From Primulina eburnea (Eukaryota > Streptophyta > Magnoliopsida > Lamiales > Gesneriaceae): a DNA stretch of 64,000 nucleotides. Made by a program: the position numbers and the translations under genes. Below are positions 1 through 10,600 of this stretch, one piece after another (the stretch's first letter is position 1; every line of letters begins with the position of its first letter). The notes below the pieces were generated by a model. It saw only the letters and a program-made list of their open reading frames with translations, was not told the DNA's origin and ran no database searches. Location: contig NC_133116.1 in NCBI RefSeq assembly GCF_022965805.1, positions 5,084,001-5,148,000 of the forward strand, given 5' to 3'.

Positions 1-2
1 AT

Positions 3-1454
3 CTTGTTACACTACCACGAGGGAGGAAAGCCATCGGTAACAGATGGGTCTATAAGATCAAGCGTGATGGCAACAACCAGGTGGAGCGGTATCGTGCTAG
101 ATTGGTGGTAAAAGGGTATGCTCAGAAAGAAGGCATTGACTTCAATGAGATATTTTCTCCTGTGGTTCGGCTTACAACAGTCAGAGTGGTGCTGGAATTG
201 TGTGCAGTGTTTGACCTACATCTAGAACAGCTATATGTGAAAACGGCATTTCTTCATGAAGATCTTGAAGAAGAAATCTATATGCTCCAGCCAGAAGGTT
301 TTGCGGAAAAAGGCAAAGAGAACTTGGTTTGCAGGTTGAAGAAATCTCTGTACGGTCTCAAACAGGCGCCGAGGTGTTGGTACAAGAGATTTGATTCCTA
401 TATCATGAGCCTTGGATACAACAGATTGAGTGCAGACCCTTGTACGTATTTCAAGAGGTCCGGTGATGATTATATTATTCTGCTGTTGTATGTGGACGAC
501 ATGTTGGTAGCAGGCCCCAACAAAGATCAGGTCCAAGGATTGAAGGCACAGTTGGCTAGGGAATTTGATATGAAGGACTTGGGACCAGCAAACAAGATTC
601 TAGGGATGCAAGTTCACCGAGATAGAAGTAACAGAAAGATTTGGCTTTCGCAGAAAAATTATTTGAAGAAAATCTTGCAACGCTTCAACATGCAAGATAG
701 TAAGCCAATCTCGACCCCTCTTCCTGTTAACTTCAAGTTATCCTCCGAAATGTGTCCTAGCAGTGAAGCAGAGAGGATGGAGATGTCTCGAGTACCATAT
801 GCATCAGCAGTGGGAAGTTTGATGTTCGCCATGATATGTACAAGACCGGACATTGCTCAAGCAGTGGGAGCAGTTAGTCGGTATATGGCGAATCCTGGAC
901 GAGAGCATTGGAGCACTGTTAAGAGGATCCTTAGATACATTAATGGTACCTCGAATGCTGCATTATGTTATGGAGGATCGGATTTTACACTCAGGGGCTA
1001 TGTCGATTCAGATTATGCAGGTGATCCTGATAAGAGGAAATCTACTACTGGTTATGTGTTTACACTTGCAGGGGGAGCAGTAAGCTGGGTTTCAAAATTG
1101 CAGACAGTTGTGGCGTTATCTACAACAGAGGCAGAATACATGGCAGCTACTCAAGGTTGCAAGGAGGCAATATGGATTAAAAGGTTATTGGAGGAGATCG
1201 GCCACAAACAAGAGAGTGTTCCTTTGTTTTGTGACAGTCAGAGTGCCTTGCACATCGCAAGGAATCCAGCCTTTCATTCCAGAACAAAACACATCGGAGT
1301 ACAATTTCACTTTGTGCGAGAAGTAGTAGAAGAAGGAAGCGTGGATATGCAGAAGATCTATACGAAGGACAACATAGCTGATTTTCTGACCAAGCCAGTG
1401 AACACTGATAAGTTTGAGTGGTGTAGATTCTCAAGTGGCTTAGCAGAAACGTAA
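3..1454 (+). CDS. copia Pol polyprotein, reverse transcriptase-RNase H part (5' truncated by window)
   Basis: Reverse transcriptase and RNase H of a Ty1/copia polyprotein, which copy the element RNA into cDNA in cytoplasmic virus-like particles. The frame is open from base 3, and the residues before the GTG at 81 already match the copia RT start (GRKAIGNRWVYKIK-type), so 81 is not a start codon. Visible signatures: LVVKGYAQKEGIDF at the RT start, SLYGLKQAPRCWY, the catalytic YVDDML motif near 490-507, then the RNase H block with YVDSDYAGD, KSTTGY, LSTTEAEYMA and KHIGVQFHFVRE. It ends at a TAA at 1452-1454, 76 bp before the LTR, as in Tork/TNT1 elements. There is no frameshift or internal stop. 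Confidence 0.95.
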   Translation, partial: LVTLPRGRKAIGNRWVYKIKRDGNNQVERYRARLVVKGYAQKEGIDFNEIFSPVVRLTTVRVVLELCAVFDLHLEQLYVKTAFLHEDLEEEIYMLQPEGFAEKGKENLVCRLKKSLYGLKQAPRCWYKRFDSYIMSLGYNRLSADPCTYFKRSGDDYIILLLYVDDMLVAGPNKDQVQGLKAQLAREFDMKDLGPANKILGMQVHRDRSNRKIWLSQKNYLKKILQRFNMQDSKPISTPLPVNFKLSSEMCPSSEAERMEMSRVPYASAVGSLMFAMICTRPDIAQAVGAVSRYMANPGREHWSTVKRILRYINGTSNAALCYGGSDFTLRGYVDSDYAGDPDKRKSTTGYVFTLAGGAVSWVSKLQTVVALSTTEAEYMAATQGCKEAIWIKRLLEEIGHKQESVPLFCDSQSALHIARNPAFHSRTKHIGVQFHFVREVVEEGSVDMQKIYTKDNIADFLTKPVNTDKFEWCRFSSGLAET

Positions 1455-1530
1455 GCAGCAGGGAATGGCAAGATTGAAAGGATGTGTGGAGATGTGTTTG
1501 ATTCTCAATCAAATCTCTAAGTGGGAGAAA

Positions 1531-1998
1531 TGTCGACAAAGAGACAAAGGAATTAATAGGTGGGCCAAAGTTGGTGGCAAAATTGAATTGCATCTTTGAA
1601 AAATAATTAAAACGTGGGTTGGCTGCAGAGATTTCAGACGGAATTTGAATACGCGTTTTTAACGCGTATTCACACGGTCCAGAGGCTCTATAAATAGAGC
1701 TCCCCTCTTCATTCTGAAATCATCCCTTCTTCGAGTTTTCTCTCATCTTATAAGCATTTGAGTGTGTTCTATAATATTTGATAGGTGTTTGTTCTCCTGT
1801 ATTAAGAGAGTTTGTGTTCTCTTTGGAAACACAGTGAGTGAGTTGTACACCAGTAAAATATTGTAGTGGAAATTCTTTTCATCTTGCCCGTGGTTTTTAC
1901 CCTAATAATTTTTAGGGGTTTTCCACGTAAATCTCGGTGTCCAGTTTATTCTTTATTTTCGGGTTTTATTATCTCAAATTCCGCACGTGGGACCAACA
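1531..1998 (+). repeat. 3' LTR of the copia element
   Basis: A 468-bp LTR starting TGTCGAC directly after the purine tract GTGGGAGAAA and ending ACCAACA. It has a clear TATA box (TATAAATA, 1689-1696) followed by a pyrimidine-rich leader, which marks the U3/R promoter. A short repeat around ACGCGT/AACGCGTATT lies about 30 bp upstream of the TATA box and may be an enhancer element. The ends are set by the PPT and TG..CA; there is no second LTR in the window to confirm them. Confidence 0.85.
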
Positions 1999-3107
1999 GA
2001 TTCGTAAATCCCCGTTGATCGGTTTGACGGATATAAACTATAGGCAGGACGATCACTATTTGTAACACGAAAACTGTAACCCACATATACTCTTAAATTT
2101 AAAAAATGCAAATACATTGGTTCAGAATCAAGTAATGGACCTCTTACTCATGATAACATTGGTTACAAAGACTTTGTTGCAAATACACAGTGTTGTACTT
2201 TATTTATATTATTAAATATATCTTACACATATATATTATCTTTATGGGGGTGACTGAACCGTAGTAACGTCTTAGTATATATCATGTGTATTTTTTTAGT
2301 GTTATCTTGAATTTGAACAGCCCACATTTTATGGTGACTGAACTTTGGATTTGAGTCGGTCCATTAAGAAAACGACCCTTTTCAATTTATTAACTTTTTT
2401 TTTTAAAAAAGTAAAATAAAATTGCATCGCGTGTGTCAGCTTTTGCAGTAGAGGCATGACAAAAAATTGTTTCTGAGAAGTTCAGTTCAAATCTCATTTG
2501 CAAGTGACGCAAAAAGTTTGACAAATGAGAATGTGTACAAACTAATTTAGTTGAGAAGCCTCCAAAAACGTTAACTCTTCTATTAATTATTCTATTGGGA
2601 AGAGGAGATAAAGGTTGAGGAGGCTGGTATTTATTTGGAACTGGTGGCTCTTTACATGCATTACGTGTTTAAGTATTTATCTAAATTTGTTATTTTCATA
2701 TAATAAATTTTTCATATTTTTGAACTTTCAAAATATAGATAAACATATGATTGAAGATTTAAAAAAAAGGCTATTTTAGGAAAATAAAAAAAAATTCATA
2801 GATAAAATTATATATGCAATAAAACTTCACCTAATCAACTAGAAGTTCACCTCAACTTCAGTCAAATGCTCAAGAACAAAAACTCTGCCACTATTCTTAC
2901 CAACCTTGGACTCTACTGCCCATTTTTTCAGTCAAATGCTCAAGAACAAAGCGGAACATAAATGCTTACTCTCCTGCTCTCTCTGCATTTTTTTCAACCT
3001 TGGACTCTACTGCCCATTTTTCCAGTCAATCACAAATGTGTGCGCGTGTGTATATATATAGATGTACCGGTTGTACATACAATAGCACAATATTAACAGA
3101 AAAGAGA
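1999..3107. other. AT-rich intergenic DNA and KCS upstream region
   Basis: I see no gene here. The segment just before the KCS gene has two interleaved direct repeats. A ~35-bp unit (CAACCTTGGACTCTACTGCC...) occurs at 2901-2936 and 2995-3029. A 20-bp unit (GTCAAATGCTCAAGAACAAA) occurs at 2861-2880 and 2931-2950. A TATA-like run (GTATATATATAG) lies at about 3049-3060, roughly 50 bp before the chosen KCS start, so the repeats fall in the likely core promoter. Confidence 0.5.
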
Positions 3108-4478
3108 ATGGAACCACTGATGATAACCTTGAGTTTTCTTTCTCTTCTGTTTTTCCTTTGCATTCTGTATGAGATTGCTTCTCAAACAAGAGATCGATGC
3201 TGCTACCTTCTGCATTACGAGTGCCACAAACCTTCAAATGACAGAAAAATTAGCACAAAATTCTGCGGCGAAATCATTATGCGAAACAAAAATCTTGGCC
3301 TCCAAGAGCACCAGTTCCTCTTGCGTGCCATCGTGAATTCAGGGATAGGAGAAGACACTTACGGCCCGAGAAACATCATCGAGGGACGAGAAAATTCTTC
3401 GATTCTTCGAGATGGGATTCTTGAGATGGATGAGTTCTTCATCCAGACACTAGACCAGCTGTTTCAAAAGACGAGTGTTTCTCCACAAGATATCGACGTA
3501 CTTGTTGTGAATGTAGCTTTACTTGCTCCAATCCCTTCTCTGACATCAAGAATAATAAACCGTTATAAAATGAGGCATGATATCAAAACTTTCAATCTCA
3601 CGGGCATGGGATGCAGTGCAAGCCTCATTTCCATCAATCTCGTGGAGAACTTTTTCAAGTCAAAAAAGAATGCTTTTGCGGTTGTGGTAACTTCCGAGTC
3701 CATAGCTCCAAACTGGTATTCTGGGAAAGACAAGTCGATGATTCTCACCAACTGCTTGTTCCGCTCAGGAGGATGCTCGATTCTCCTGACAAACAACAGA
3801 GCATTTAAAGATCGAGCAAAAATGAGGTTGAACTGTCTGGTTCGTACTCATTTGGGAGCTAGTGATGAAGCACACACTTGTTGCATGCAAAAGGAGGATG
3901 ATCAAGGGACGCTTGGATTTTTCCTTGGTAAGAACCTCCCGAAGGTTGCGACTCGGGCTTTTGCCAAGAATATAGCAAAGTTAGCACCAAAAGTCATGCC
4001 ATTAACAGAACTTATCAGGTATGCAGCGCTGAAATTTCTGAAAAGAGCAGCAATTCTCAATCTTAAAGCCGGCATAGATCATTTCTGTCTACATCCTGGT
4101 GGTACGGCTGTGATTGAAGAAATTAGGAAGGGTTTGGGGCTAACTGAGAATGACGTGGAGCCGTCTAGAATGACTCTTCATCGATTTGGAAACACGTCAG
4201 CAAGCAGCCTTTGGTATGTGTTGGGGTACATGGAGGCAAAGAAGAGGCTAAGGAAAAGGGACAAAGTTTGGATGATCAGTTTTGGTTCTGGTTTCAAGTG
4301 CAATAGTTGTGTGTGGGAAGTTGTTCGTGATTTGGCGGATGGAAATGTGTGGGAGGAAACAATCGCTGGCTACCCTCTAAAGACCACAGCCAATCCTTAC
4401 ATGCAGCAATATGGTTGGATCTATCAAGAGAAATCTGAGTCATACACAGGTGAAGAACCCAAAAATCGTAGTGTCTGA
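3108..4478 (+). CDS. 3-ketoacyl-CoA synthase (KCS), fatty acid elongase condensing enzyme
   Basis: A 456-aa KCS (FAE1/CUT1 family). It condenses malonyl-CoA with a long-chain acyl-CoA in the ER elongase complex, the step that sets chain length for cuticular wax, suberin or seed very-long-chain lipids. The ATG at 3108 is chosen because a hydrophobic ER anchor (about residues 4-22) follows at once; the in-frame ATG at 3000 lies in the promoter repeat. Visible: nucleophile region NLTGMGCSA with Cys169, HPGG with His329, and HRFGNTSASSLW with Asn362. The spacing matches the Cys-His-Asn triad of this family. C-terminal GSGFKCNS is present. Intronless, like many KCS genes. It is shorter than the ~500-aa members because one N-terminal membrane segment is missing, as in the KCS12/KCS19-type subgroup; that subgroup call is tentative. 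Confidence 0.93.
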   Translation: MEPLMITLSFLSLLFFLCILYEIASQTRDRCCYLLHYECHKPSNDRKISTKFCGEIIMRNKNLGLQEHQFLLRAIVNSGIGEDTYGPRNIIEGRENSSILRDGILEMDEFFIQTLDQLFQKTSVSPQDIDVLVVNVALLAPIPSLTSRIINRYKMRHDIKTFNLTGMGCSASLISINLVENFFKSKKNAFAVVVTSESIAPNWYSGKDKSMILTNCLFRSGGCSILLTNNRAFKDRAKMRLNCLVRTHLGASDEAHTCCMQKEDDQGTLGFFLGKNLPKVATRAFAKNIAKLAPKVMPLTELIRYAALKFLKRAAILNLKAGIDHFCLHPGGTAVIEEIRKGLGLTENDVEPSRMTLHRFGNTSASSLWYVLGYMEAKKRLRKRDKVWMISFGSGFKCNSCVWEVVRDLADGNVWEETIAGYPLKTTANPYMQQYGWIYQEKSESYTGEEPKNRSV

Positions 4479-4936
4479 AGACAAACATGTATTAGGGGTA
4501 AAATGGAGTGTTTTGAAGTTCTGTGGGAATTAAAACTAGCAGTTACAAATAAGATCGTTTGCTTTCATTTCTTCCATCCAGGAATTAAATGATACCAGTT
4601 GATTCCAGTATCAATAGTATTATCTGCATATGAAGACTCCTAAGCGATAGTGTTCACCCAAGTATGTACACAACATATTGACAACATAATGAATATTTCC
4701 TCGCAAATAAGAATCATTGTATTTAATTCTAACTATAACATGGATTATAATGCCACAAAGTAACATGGCAAAAGTAGAAGTGAAAATCTACACAATCTCT
4801 GTTACATATTGCAGATCCAACCTTTCAGTAGCTCCTTGCAAGAGTTCCGAACAACTATCAGCAGAAAAGAAAAAGATACAATTTTGTTTTTATTCCTCCA
4901 TCTAGCTTGAAAAATCTGAGCGATGTAATAATATTG
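4479..4936. other. Convergent intergenic segment (3' UTRs)
   Basis: Between the KCS stop and the last exon of the minus-strand AllA-like gene. AT-rich, with no coding signal on either strand. It presumably holds both 3' UTRs. Confidence 0.5.
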
Positions 4937-6922
4937 CTACTCATTCATCACAAAAACAACATTGTTCTTCTTTGCAAAATAATGTGTTGTGTGATCTACC
5001 ACCTGCACAGAAGAACAAAAAAACATAATTGGCGTGAAGAAAAAATTGAGTAAGATCTAGCAGGTGTTAATACTAGGTTAATAACCCGTCAAACGTTGGT
5101 ACATGCTAAATTATTAACAAGATTACTAACTAAATAGTCGTAATACTTTGCACTGGAAAATCAGATTGGTGACAATTTAATGAATTTTTAAAAAACCCCT
5201 CAATTGTATCGCATCTAAGAAACAACCAACTTCCAGGGCAATAAAGACACGGATTCCAACCCAACTTGAAGAATGTGCACACAACCTTTTCTACCCAAAA
5301 GAAACTAAAGAAAAGGATTCCAGCTGAAAATGAGGAACAAGCCTAGGATATTTACAAGATAAAGATAAAGATAGATAGAAGTATCAAGCATCTTATGCGG
5401 ATCTGACTATATTCGAGTTTCAGCCAATCTAAAGCTCTATAACTTCAAACAATGGCATTTCAATTAAATATTCTCACAAGTAACACTACGTCAGAGGAAC
5501 TTTAATGTAGTCAGCCAGAACACCAATTCTAATCAGAGATAGCAATTCAGTGATAAGAATCTAAGCGAATGGATTTAAATTTGATGATCAGATCAATAGA
5601 TTGATAATATTAATTTCAATGTATTAGTCAGATAATTTTGCATAATCTAAAATTAGTAACTTTGTCAACATAGCTCAAGGCACCCTTATGTTACAGAAGG
5701 TTTCAGTTTACTTTTATCACAATAGTTCCTCAGAGCAAAATCAATGTTTCCAAAAAACTGACAGGTGATCAAGTAAATGAATTCTGACAAGAAGAGTAAG
5801 AATCCATTGCTGAATTCCACAAAGGTAGTTCATTGAGCAGCAGCCACCGTTGATAATTTTTTCATGCATTATGGTCCACCAATCCTAGTTTTTATTGTTA
5901 AATTAACTCAACTTTACAGAATAACTGTCCCATTTATACAATTTTTGAAACATTCTTAACATAGTCAGCACTAACAATGTCAAACAAGAATCAGAAATTA
6001 CATGGAGTTAAAAGCAAGAAGTGCTCACATTTGTATTGCTCAATTCCAGATTATAGAAGTCCATTGCTTTGTGCAGGAATAATGGGCCAGCATGCCATGT
6101 ACCCTTATTAAGCTTCAAAAACTTGGGACCTGAAATTTTAAAAACACGCACATCATCAACAGCTGGAGGGACATAGAAATGACCACAATGCGATTGCAAA
6201 ATGTCTGCTCCAACGACGCCCTTGATTTCACTTGGATCAACAAGAGATGGCTTGGCAACTCCAAGATACCATGAATGACCACCAATTGAACCAAGGCACT
6301 GGGTCACACTGGCGTGGTGTGTAATTGAGGAAAATTTGAGAGGCCGGTCTTCTAGATGCATGACATACAGCCTAGTAAAATGCAAAAAATAATATTTAAT
6401 CATTATTTATACGGAAGTTTATAATTTAGCAGATTAAGCAGAACTAGATGAAGAAAAAAGCCAGAAGAACTTGATTAGAATGAAAAGCAGCACATCATTT
6501 CTTTATTATGATCCAACATCCACCGTTCGACATGAATTAACTGCTGACTTATACAGTAAAGTTGAGGTTTGCTCCAAAGACAATAGCTTGTAGTTATGAT
6601 TCACAAAAGCAAATTTTTGGACAAAGGAAAACAAATCATTACTCAATTTAGTAATAATATTACCCGTTGCCCAATCGAATGTAGTTTAGATATCAAAACT
6701 CTAATTTCTAAATCTTCTTGACGATGGAATATAAATAAGTCATAATCTAGTTCGGGAAGACCTCGGTATCCCACGGGAGAGGTCGATCTGCGCGTCTTGG
6801 GGTCCGAACTCGTCGCCGTCCGGCGAGGCTTCGATCACTTGCCCGAATTCATGGAAGGACTCCGGGGTTGCTTCAATGGGATTCAGCCTAATCTCCGTCA
6901 AGTTGTTCGAGGTTGACGCCAT
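4937..6922 (-). CDS. AllA-type ureidoglycolate lyase/hydrolase-like protein, 3 exons
   Basis: Exons on the minus strand: 6762-6922, 6029-6371 and 4937-5002, joined at GT-AG sites into 570 bp (189 aa plus stop) with phases that fit. The protein belongs to the AllA/ureidoglycolate lyase cupin family annotated in plant genomes as ureidoglycolate hydrolase-like, linked by homology to purine (ureide) nitrogen recovery. Exon 1 gives the N-terminal block with IEATPESFHEFGQVI and EFGPQDAQIDLSRG. Exon 2 gives the cupin core with ITHHASVTQCLGS, WYLGVAKPS, CGHFYVPP and GTWHAGPLF. Exon 3 supplies a VVDHTTHYF-type tail. His, Glu and Asp positions typical of a metal-binding cupin are kept. Whether it acts on ureidoglycolate in plants is not proven by sequence. 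It is head to head with eIF2A. Confidence 0.9.
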
Positions 6923-7200
6923 GCCGGGAAAATGGACGGACCGCTCAGAATGACAAGAGCGGTGGCGCCATGGGCTACGATGGGTTTTTATTTTAAATTA
7001 AAATTATATATATTTAATAATAATTTTTTATTATTGTATTAGTTTCCAAAATAAATAATTGGATATATATTAAACATCCTTTAAGAGTCCTTGTTCTTCT
7101 GGCTGCTTTATACCTAGAAACCCTAACCCCATTGATATTGGCCGTCCAGTTCAACGGTGCGACGCTGTCGGGACGGCGAGCTTGTCTTCGTCGGCGGTAA
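6923..7200. promoter_or_regulatory. Likely bidirectional promoter (AllA-like gene / eIF2A)
   Basis: The minus-strand ATG at 6922 and the likely 5' UTR of eIF2A (GC-richer stretch about 7100-7195, with a possible donor GGCG|GTAAATG near 7195 and acceptor TTGCAG just before 7624) are divergent and less than 300 bp apart. An AT-rich core at 6985-7050 lies between them. No canonical TATA box is assigned. Inference from arrangement only. Confidence 0.45.
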
Positions 7201-7644
7201 ATGTGTTATGTGTTGTAAATTAATGCATTATGTTATTCGTCATCTGAAGTCCGCAAGATTAGTTTTTGATGTTTTTGAGCCGTGCACTTTTTGATTTTAA
7301 GTCATAAGGATTTGGAAAATCAGATGTATGAAATGAGAACAGACTAAATGGGTTGTTCAGTCTTGGTTGAGATGAATTGAACTTAGAAAATTCTCTAATT
7401 TTTGGATTAAATTTGTTGTGCTTAAGCTGTTGGTAGTTTTTAATCATTGGTAGACTGAATTTGGATTTCTTTACTGTGAAGTCCATTGATGTATTATTCA
7501 ATCACCAAAGTGTAATCTTAGACGAAGTCTTTTGAAATTTGATCATCAAATAAGCATGGCCAATTTGGTGGTGTCTGAATTTTGAGGGCTTCAATAATGA
7601 ATAGTTAATCACCATATATTGCAGAGAATTGTATTTTATCCCTT

Positions 7645-10600
7645 ATGGAAGTTGCCGACCCCTCAAAGTTGTTAGACATATTAGTAAGAGATCCAGAGGG
7701 TTTTTCAATTTGGAATGGCCCTCCATTTATCAATGGGCAACCTAGCATCAAGCATGATAAAGTTTTGTGCACCAGTACAAAGTTCAGTGAGGATGGATCG
7801 AAACTCACAGTTATGCGATCAGACTCTTTTATTAGCACATACGATTGCAAAAGCTTTAAAGAGATAAGATCTTTGCAAGTCCCGAATGTTCTTGCTTCCA
7901 GCATATCTCCACGTGGAACTTATCTTCAGACCTTTCAGAAAGCTACGTCACCACAGGATAAGAACATGATTGTGTGGAAGATAGATACCGGTGAATCTGT
8001 TTATCAGATGTTCCAGAAGAACATGACAAAGGCAACATGGTAATTGATATAGTATGAAGTAATTTTGAAATTTGACTGTTGGAAGGTTGAATGTTTACTC
8101 ATTTGGTACTTGGTTTTATCAGGCCCTCTATTTGCTTCAGCTCTGACGAAGCTGTTGCGTGTCGTTTGGCAACAAATGAAGTTCAATTCTTTGACCCTAC
8201 TGATTTCTCTAAAGGGATCATTCATAGGGTTAGAGTGCCTGGAATAGCTGCATTTGAACTTTCTAAAACTCCTGGATTGTATGTGGCAGCATTTGTTCCA
8301 GAATCAAAGGTTTTCATTTATTGACATCGGACTCTTAATCACTATTAACACGTTAATTAGTTTTGTCCATTTATATTATTTTAGTTAATTCCTTCAATGT
8401 TGAAATGGTTTATGCAATACTTATATTTGTTGCCCCTTGCCCTGAATTTAATGGGCTAAATATCACGCACTGTGGTTTTTAGAGTGCAATTTGTGGTGAA
8501 GCCTTTAGAGAAGATGCTGTCCGTATTGCTGATGATTAAGTAGTTAAAGGGTTGTCAGTACTCACGAGCATGGGAAGATTGTGAATTTTGAAGCACTCGA
8601 TGGATTATAATGATTTTTTTAGTTATTGTTTAATTAACATATTCCATGGAGTTTATATGTGCTGCATTAGTGACGAAGGTAGCGCACATCTTAGCTGCTT
8701 ACTGTTTCTCCAGGGAATGCCAGCCAATGTACAAATATTTACTTGTGCGAAGGAGGTACAAAGTCAACCTGTTGCTCGACGAAGTTTTTTCAGATGCTCA
8801 TCGGTGCAACTGAACTGGAACCGTGGTTCCACCGGGCTTTTAGTAGTTGTGCAGTCAGATGTTGATAAAACCAATCAGAGTTACTATGGAGAATCAAAGT
8901 TGAGTTATTTGACGACAAATGGAACTCATGAAGGACTAGTGCCACTTCGTATGTTTCATCTATATCTTTCCGTTCTTTGGCTAGAAGATTCAGAGAGCCA
9001 TATATTCATTGTTCTAATATCACTCGTTTTTGGCATCAATTAATTGTCAGGCAAAGAAGGCCCTGTTCATGATGTTCAATGGTCATATACTGGTAAGGAG
9101 TTTGCAGTTGTATATGGATGTATCCTTATTCTTCTTTGGATGGATTGAACTTGTGTTTTCAACTTACGAAGAAGAGGAAGCAACACAAAAAGAGTTAAGC
9201 GATATGAACATGTAATGATAGAACATAATGGATTTAGTGGCATTTACTTTTGGTTATTGGCTTGTCCCTTGTGAGATTACATTAATTTCCTTTTTTCGCA
9301 ACTCTCCTGTGTGCTTTCACTGTTGATATGTATGATTTTCCAACTTCCAGAGAAGGCATTAGATGTATGTCGAAAGTGGTCTTGAACCAATATAAAGCTA
9401 GACAACTTGCGGAAGCAAAGGCACTGAAAATATCATCCTTATAGAAGTGCAATACCGTTATAGTTTCACAAATTCAGATGCTTCCCAGTACATGCCAAAT
9501 GTAAAATAGTTGATATCTATTTCAGGGTATAGCCCTGGCCCTCAATTGACAACAAAGAAGTAAACTGGGATTTGTGTCCAACAGTCTAAGAAATCTAGCA
9601 AATTAAGCACGGATTTCTGTCTTAGAATTTTTCACTTTCTTGACTAAAGTTCAGTTATGCCTGCAATGGCAACTATATTTGACAAGAAATGCAATCCTTT
9701 ACTGGAGCTGGGTACCGGTCCTTACAATACTATCAGATGGAATCCAAAGGGAAAGTGTATCCTTAATTAACAATGGTATTCATTTTCACTTGCTGCTCTC
9801 TAGTTTCCTAAAACAATATTTCCCATCTCATGTTCCCTTAAAAACTTGTATATAGTTGTATGTCTGGCAGGCTTTGGGAATTTACCTGGTGATATGGTAT
9901 GCTCTTTCAGTGATTTTCTTTTTTCATTATTTGATGAGTTCTCTTGAAACTTGCCTTTGCATCCTTCCGCTGCTTTGAAGTTACAAGAATTCCTCTCTGA
10001 TACCTTACTTTTTTAATTAACTCAGTTTTCAAAATCGAATATGAAGAACTATCATGTTGTAGTACTTAACTGATACTGTTATTTATTTATTATTATTTTT
10101 TTGAATTGTTTTCATTGCTGGCAGTGTAACTGTACACCAGATCATGACTGGGAACATACCATACTTAATTTTTGTGTAAGGGTATACTTGGTTGAAATGA
10201 TAGATAAGCTAGCAATATGTTATACTGTTATTATTAAAATGGATGGATAGAAAGGGAATAGTTATAGAAAAATAATATTATGTAGGTTTGGCTGATTAAG
10301 ATTGAGATAATGATTCAAAGATTGAATCATTTCTTTACTCTTCGAGTGTTATATATATGTCATGTTTAGTTTTGCCAACTAAGACTGAGATTGAAATTAT
10401 GATTTGAAGATATAATTTACATACGATTTTCTACTTCATCGCAGTTCTTTTATAAATTCCACTTTCTACTGTACATCTTATTTTGTAGCTTCACCAAATT
10501 CTTCGAATTTTCTCTTCAAGTATTCCTCACTTTCTTACTAGTATTTAAGGTAAATACTTAAGAAATAATTGACTGTCAATTCAGAAAAGAAAGAAGGGAC

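Larger units (their letters stand above)
1..1998 (+). mobile_element. Ty1/copia LTR retrotransposon (Tork/TNT1-like), 3' part
   Basis: The 3' end of a copia element, entered from the left window edge. It has reverse transcriptase and RNase H coding sequence to 1454, an untranslated spacer, a purine tract at 1521-1530 (PPT for plus-strand priming) and one LTR at 1531-1998. The 5' LTR, gag, protease and integrase lie outside the window, so neither completeness nor LTR divergence can be judged. The coding frame is open without breaks over the visible part, so this may be a fairly young copy. The LTR differs from that of the second copia element at 35969-49671, so the two are different families. 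Confidence 0.95.

Noticed and set aside
81..83. GTG as a start codon of the first copia ORF
   Set aside because: The frame is open upstream to the window edge and already encodes conserved RT residues; the ORF is cut by the window.
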